From positions 1-64,000 of the forward strand of contig JAQZBQ010000005.1 in NCBI GenBank assembly GCA_029237825.1: a DNA stretch of 64,000 bases, given 5' to 3'. The stretch is from Bacteroidota bacterium (GTDB lineage: Bacteria; Bacteroidota; Bacteroidia; B-17B0; Aurantibacillaceae). The notes below the pieces were generated by a model that ran no database searches, had not been told where the DNA came from, and saw only the letters and a program-made list of their open reading frames with translations. The translations under genes were made by a program, and so were the position numbers. Positions within the stretch are counted from its first letter, which is position 1, and each line of letters begins with the position of its first letter. This document shows, piece after piece, positions 62,050 through 64,000 of this stretch.

Positions 62050-63267
62050 ATGGTAATGAGTAAAGATGTTTTATTTTCTTTAACTAAAGGTGGTTATGCA
62101 CCTCAGGAAGAAATGCTGGAAGTAGCCCGGAAAAAGGGAAAACTTTATATAGGGATTCCTAAAGAAATGGCTTTTCAGGAAAACAGGGTACCGTTAGTTC
62201 CCGATGCGGTTGCACTGCTTGTAAATAACGGACATAAGATAGTTGTAGAAGCCGGTGCGGGAACCAACGCGCATTTTGAAGATACAGATTACAGCGAGGC
62301 CGGTGCTGAAATTGCTTATTCGGCCGAAGAAGTTTATAAAGCAGACATTATCTTAAAAATTGCCCCTCCAACACTGGAAGAAATTGAATGCATGAAAACA
62401 AAACAAACCTTGTTTTCTGCACTCCAACTTACAGTACAACCGGAGGATTTTTTGAAAAAGCTGGTAGCAAAAAAATTAAATTGTGTTGCTTTTGATTTAA
62501 TTACCGATGACGCAGGTATTTTTCCTGTGATCCGTGCGATGGGTGAAATTGCAGGTGGTGCATCTATTTTGGTTGCCGCCGAATTGCTAAGTAACGCCAA
62601 TAATGGGGTAGGTTCTTTGCTGGGCGGTATTAGCGGTATTTCGCCTACGGAAGTGGTAATTATTGGTGCAGGAACTGTTGGTGAATTTGCAGCGAGGGCT
62701 GCTTTAGGCTTAGGTGCTACCGTGAAAGTGTTTGATAATTCAACTTCACGGTTGAGGCGATTACAAAGCCAACTCGGCACGCGAATCTTTACTTCGGTTA
62801 TTGTACCAAAAGTTTTGGAAAAACATTTAAAATCTGCTGACGTGGCAATTGGCGCGCTCCGGGCATCAAAAGGAAGAACGCCCTGTATAGTTTCAGATGA
62901 AATGGTAACCGAAATGAAAGCCGGTTCTGTTATTATTGATGTAAGTATTGACCAGGGTGGAGTGTTTGAAACTTCTTCTGTTACTAATCACACTAAGCCT
63001 GTATTTAGAAAACATGGAGTAATTCACTATTGTGTACCTAATATCCCTTCGCGTGTAGCACGAACGGCCTCATACGCGTTCAGTAATATATTTCAGCAGA
63101 TTTTGATGAACATGGGTGATGAAGGCGGCTTTGACAGTCTCGTGAGAAAAGATGCCGGTGTTCGAACAGGTGTTTATATTTATAACGGTATCCTTACTAA
63201 TCAATACCTTGGAGAAACATTTAACCTGCCTCATAAAGACATTAACCTTTTGATGGCAGCCATGTAA
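62050..63267 (+). CDS. Alanine dehydrogenase-like protein lacking two catalytic residues
   Basis: A 405-residue protein of the alanine dehydrogenase/PntA superfamily. The domain-1 core YIGIPKEMAFQENRVPLVPD keeps the substrate Arg (NRV). The Rossmann domain has VVIIGAGTVGEFAARAALGLG. IIDVSIDQGGVFETS keeps the catalytic Asp of the family. However, where AlaDH has the catalytic Lys (KVKEP) and His (FTYLHLA), this protein has Ala (A105 in LKIAPP) and Gln (Q126 in SALQLT), at the same 21-residue spacing. The blocks resemble PntA more. Bacteroidota carry this form widely under the AlaDH name; activity is uncertain. Confidence 0.88.
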   Translation: MVMSKDVLFSLTKGGYAPQEEMLEVARKKGKLYIGIPKEMAFQENRVPLVPDAVALLVNNGHKIVVEAGAGTNAHFEDTDYSEAGAEIAYSAEEVYKADIILKIAPPTLEEIECMKTKQTLFSALQLTVQPEDFLKKLVAKKLNCVAFDLITDDAGIFPVIRAMGEIAGGASILVAAELLSNANNGVGSLLGGISGISPTEVVIIGAGTVGEFAARAALGLGATVKVFDNSTSRLRRLQSQLGTRIFTSVIVPKVLEKHLKSADVAIGALRASKGRTPCIVSDEMVTEMKAGSVIIDVSIDQGGVFETSSVTNHTKPVFRKHGVIHYCVPNIPSRVARTASYAFSNIFQQILMNMGDEGGFDSLVRKDAGVRTGVYIYNGILTNQYLGETFNLPHKDINLLMAAM

Positions 63268-63340
63268 TCTTAAGCATTTACGTGATTATTTTTTATGCAT
63301 TCACTTACTTCTTTAAGCACTTTAATTTCAATTTAACCTT

Positions 63341-63742
63341 ATGTCTTTTTGGCAACGTTTTCGACTCTTCCTTATTGGCTTTGTTCCCGGATGCATCATT
63401 TTGTTCTTTATTGTTAAGAAAACAGGTTGTACCAGCCCGAATGAATTAAAAATGCTGGAATTGCAACATCAATATTTAGTGCTCGGAGATAAAGCCGCGT
63501 GCAAATTAAAATGCCTTGTAATGATTGATAAAGGCTTCAAAGTTAACATGCGAAATTTTCAGGTAAACTATGACTTGAGTGATGTTCACAGGAAACCCTA
63601 CGGCATGTATTACCTTCAAGCAAAAAATGCGAAGGATGCACGTTATGAATTTATAGCGGAAGATAAAGACACGGTTACTTTCGTCAGTGATATCAAATTA
63701 CTTCAAAATTCTGGAAACTGTTCTTGTGACATACTTCACTAA
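63341..63742 (+). CDS. DUF4258-like small membrane-anchored protein
   Basis: A 133-residue protein with one N-terminal membrane segment (RFRLFLIGFVPGCIILFFIV) and a small soluble domain. Cys residues recur: KTGCTSP, AACKLKCLVMID and the C-terminal NSGNCSCDI. The layout resembles Bacteroidota DUF4258 proteins, whose function is not known. Its stop overlaps the start of the acetyltransferase by one base (TAATG), indicating coupling with a surface-polysaccharide enzyme gene. Confidence 0.7.
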   Translation: MSFWQRFRLFLIGFVPGCIILFFIVKKTGCTSPNELKMLELQHQYLVLGDKAACKLKCLVMIDKGFKVNMRNFQVNYDLSDVHRKPYGMYYLQAKNAKDARYEFIAEDKDTVTFVSDIKLLQNSGNCSCDILH

Positions 63743-64000
63743 TGGAAAGCAGATTTAAGACCGATTTATCCAAATTTAATAACGACTGGTACAAAAAAGG
63801 TGGCGGATCGGTAAAACGCATATCCTGGTATATCATAAATGCGCTTTTCTTCAATTCCGCTTTTCCCATCATTTCTTTTAAACGTTTCTTATTACGCTTG
63901 TTTGGCGCAAAAATCGGAAAAAACGTCATTATTAAACCATATGTAAATATTAAATATCCATGGCACCTTCGAATAGGCAACCAGGTTTGGATTGGAGAAC
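63742..64000 (+). CDS. WcaF-type acetyltransferase, partial at window edge
   Basis: The first 86 codons of a gene run off the right edge. It starts MESRFKTDLSKFNNDWYKKG, then SWYIINALFFNSAFPIISFK, FLLRLFGAKIGKNVIIKPYV, NIKYPWHLRIGNQVWIGE. This is the N-terminus of a left-handed parallel beta-helix (hexapeptide) acyltransferase of the colanic-acid WcaF type, which O-acetylates sugars of exopolysaccharides. A surface-polysaccharide gene set may continue to the right. Confidence 0.88.
   Translation, partial: MESRFKTDLSKFNNDWYKKGGGSVKRISWYIINALFFNSAFPIISFKRFLLRLFGAKIGKNVIIKPYVNIKYPWHLRIGNQVWIGE

Noticed and set aside
1-64000. tRNA, rRNA or insertion sequence
   Set aside because: No rRNA-like sequence, no clear tRNA cloverleaf with TTCGA-type arm, and no transposase motif was found by eye; tRNAscan-SE and ISfinder would be decisive.

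Overview
The window is an AT-rich bacterial chromosome segment from a member of the Bacteroidota. The evidence is a type IX secretion (T9SS) sorting domain of type A (19238-20872) and one of type B (52730-53125), an outer-membrane OmpA protein with a DUF5723-type barrel and thrombospondin type 3 repeats, a LytS/LytTR two-component pair, a long-form GAPDH, a kynurenine 3-monooxygenase, several domains typical of the phylum (DUF6913, DUF4159, DUF4258, START-like, YwqK), and promoter -7 boxes of the Bacteroidota type TAnnTTTG. I found no rRNA, tRNA, CRISPR array or insertion sequence.

Layout. 1-1320 is a non-coding tandem array with a period of about 490 bp, rich in nested hairpins. 1648-2349 is a protein of unknown function. 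2350-3255 is non-coding and contains a degenerate array of 22-bp units (2749-3100). 3256-6517 is an AT-rich two-gene module: an HNH nuclease and an SMC-like AAA_13 ATPase. It looks like a Septu-type anti-phage system, but the ATPase also carries a zinc-hook motif and an Arg-x3-Glu...His triad like that of PrrC/RloC anticodon nucleases. This accessory left end is the most interesting part of the window.

From 6769 onward the DNA is ordinary chromosome: an OmpA/lipoprotein pair; prfA and pyrF; a TPR/SpoIIE phosphatase; a two-domain OmpA protein; an M42 peptidase; dapA with a DUF6913 gene; a T9SS cargo protein; mazG-kmo; tilS divergent from a YdeI-like gene; a di-haem peroxidase. Next comes a run from 26331 to 31932 (CPBP protease, M61 peptidase, LytS-type kinase, LytTR regulator, two small genes). 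It is followed by trxB, vanZ-like and gcvH; a 3-hydroxyacyl-CoA dehydrogenase to GAPDH run; a response regulator broken by a stop codon; a YfhO-like membrane protein; an MsbA-like exporter; an ECF sigma factor; and a lysine-rich tail fused to a START-like domain. The right third holds mutL with two rhomboid genes, a PD40 protein and a DUF4159 protein; ferredoxin divergent from a LuxC-like acyl-CoA reductase; an ABC ATPase; a tsaB/adaptor/TolC group; fabD; an alanine-dehydrogenase-like protein lacking two catalytic residues; and the start of a WcaF-like acetyltransferase cut by the window edge.

Genes are packed in short co-directional runs separated by clear intrinsic terminators. Several genes have a TAnnTTTG-like box only 4-6 bases before the ATG, suggesting leaderless or nearly leaderless transcripts. 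Functions are read from motifs by eye; no database search was possible.
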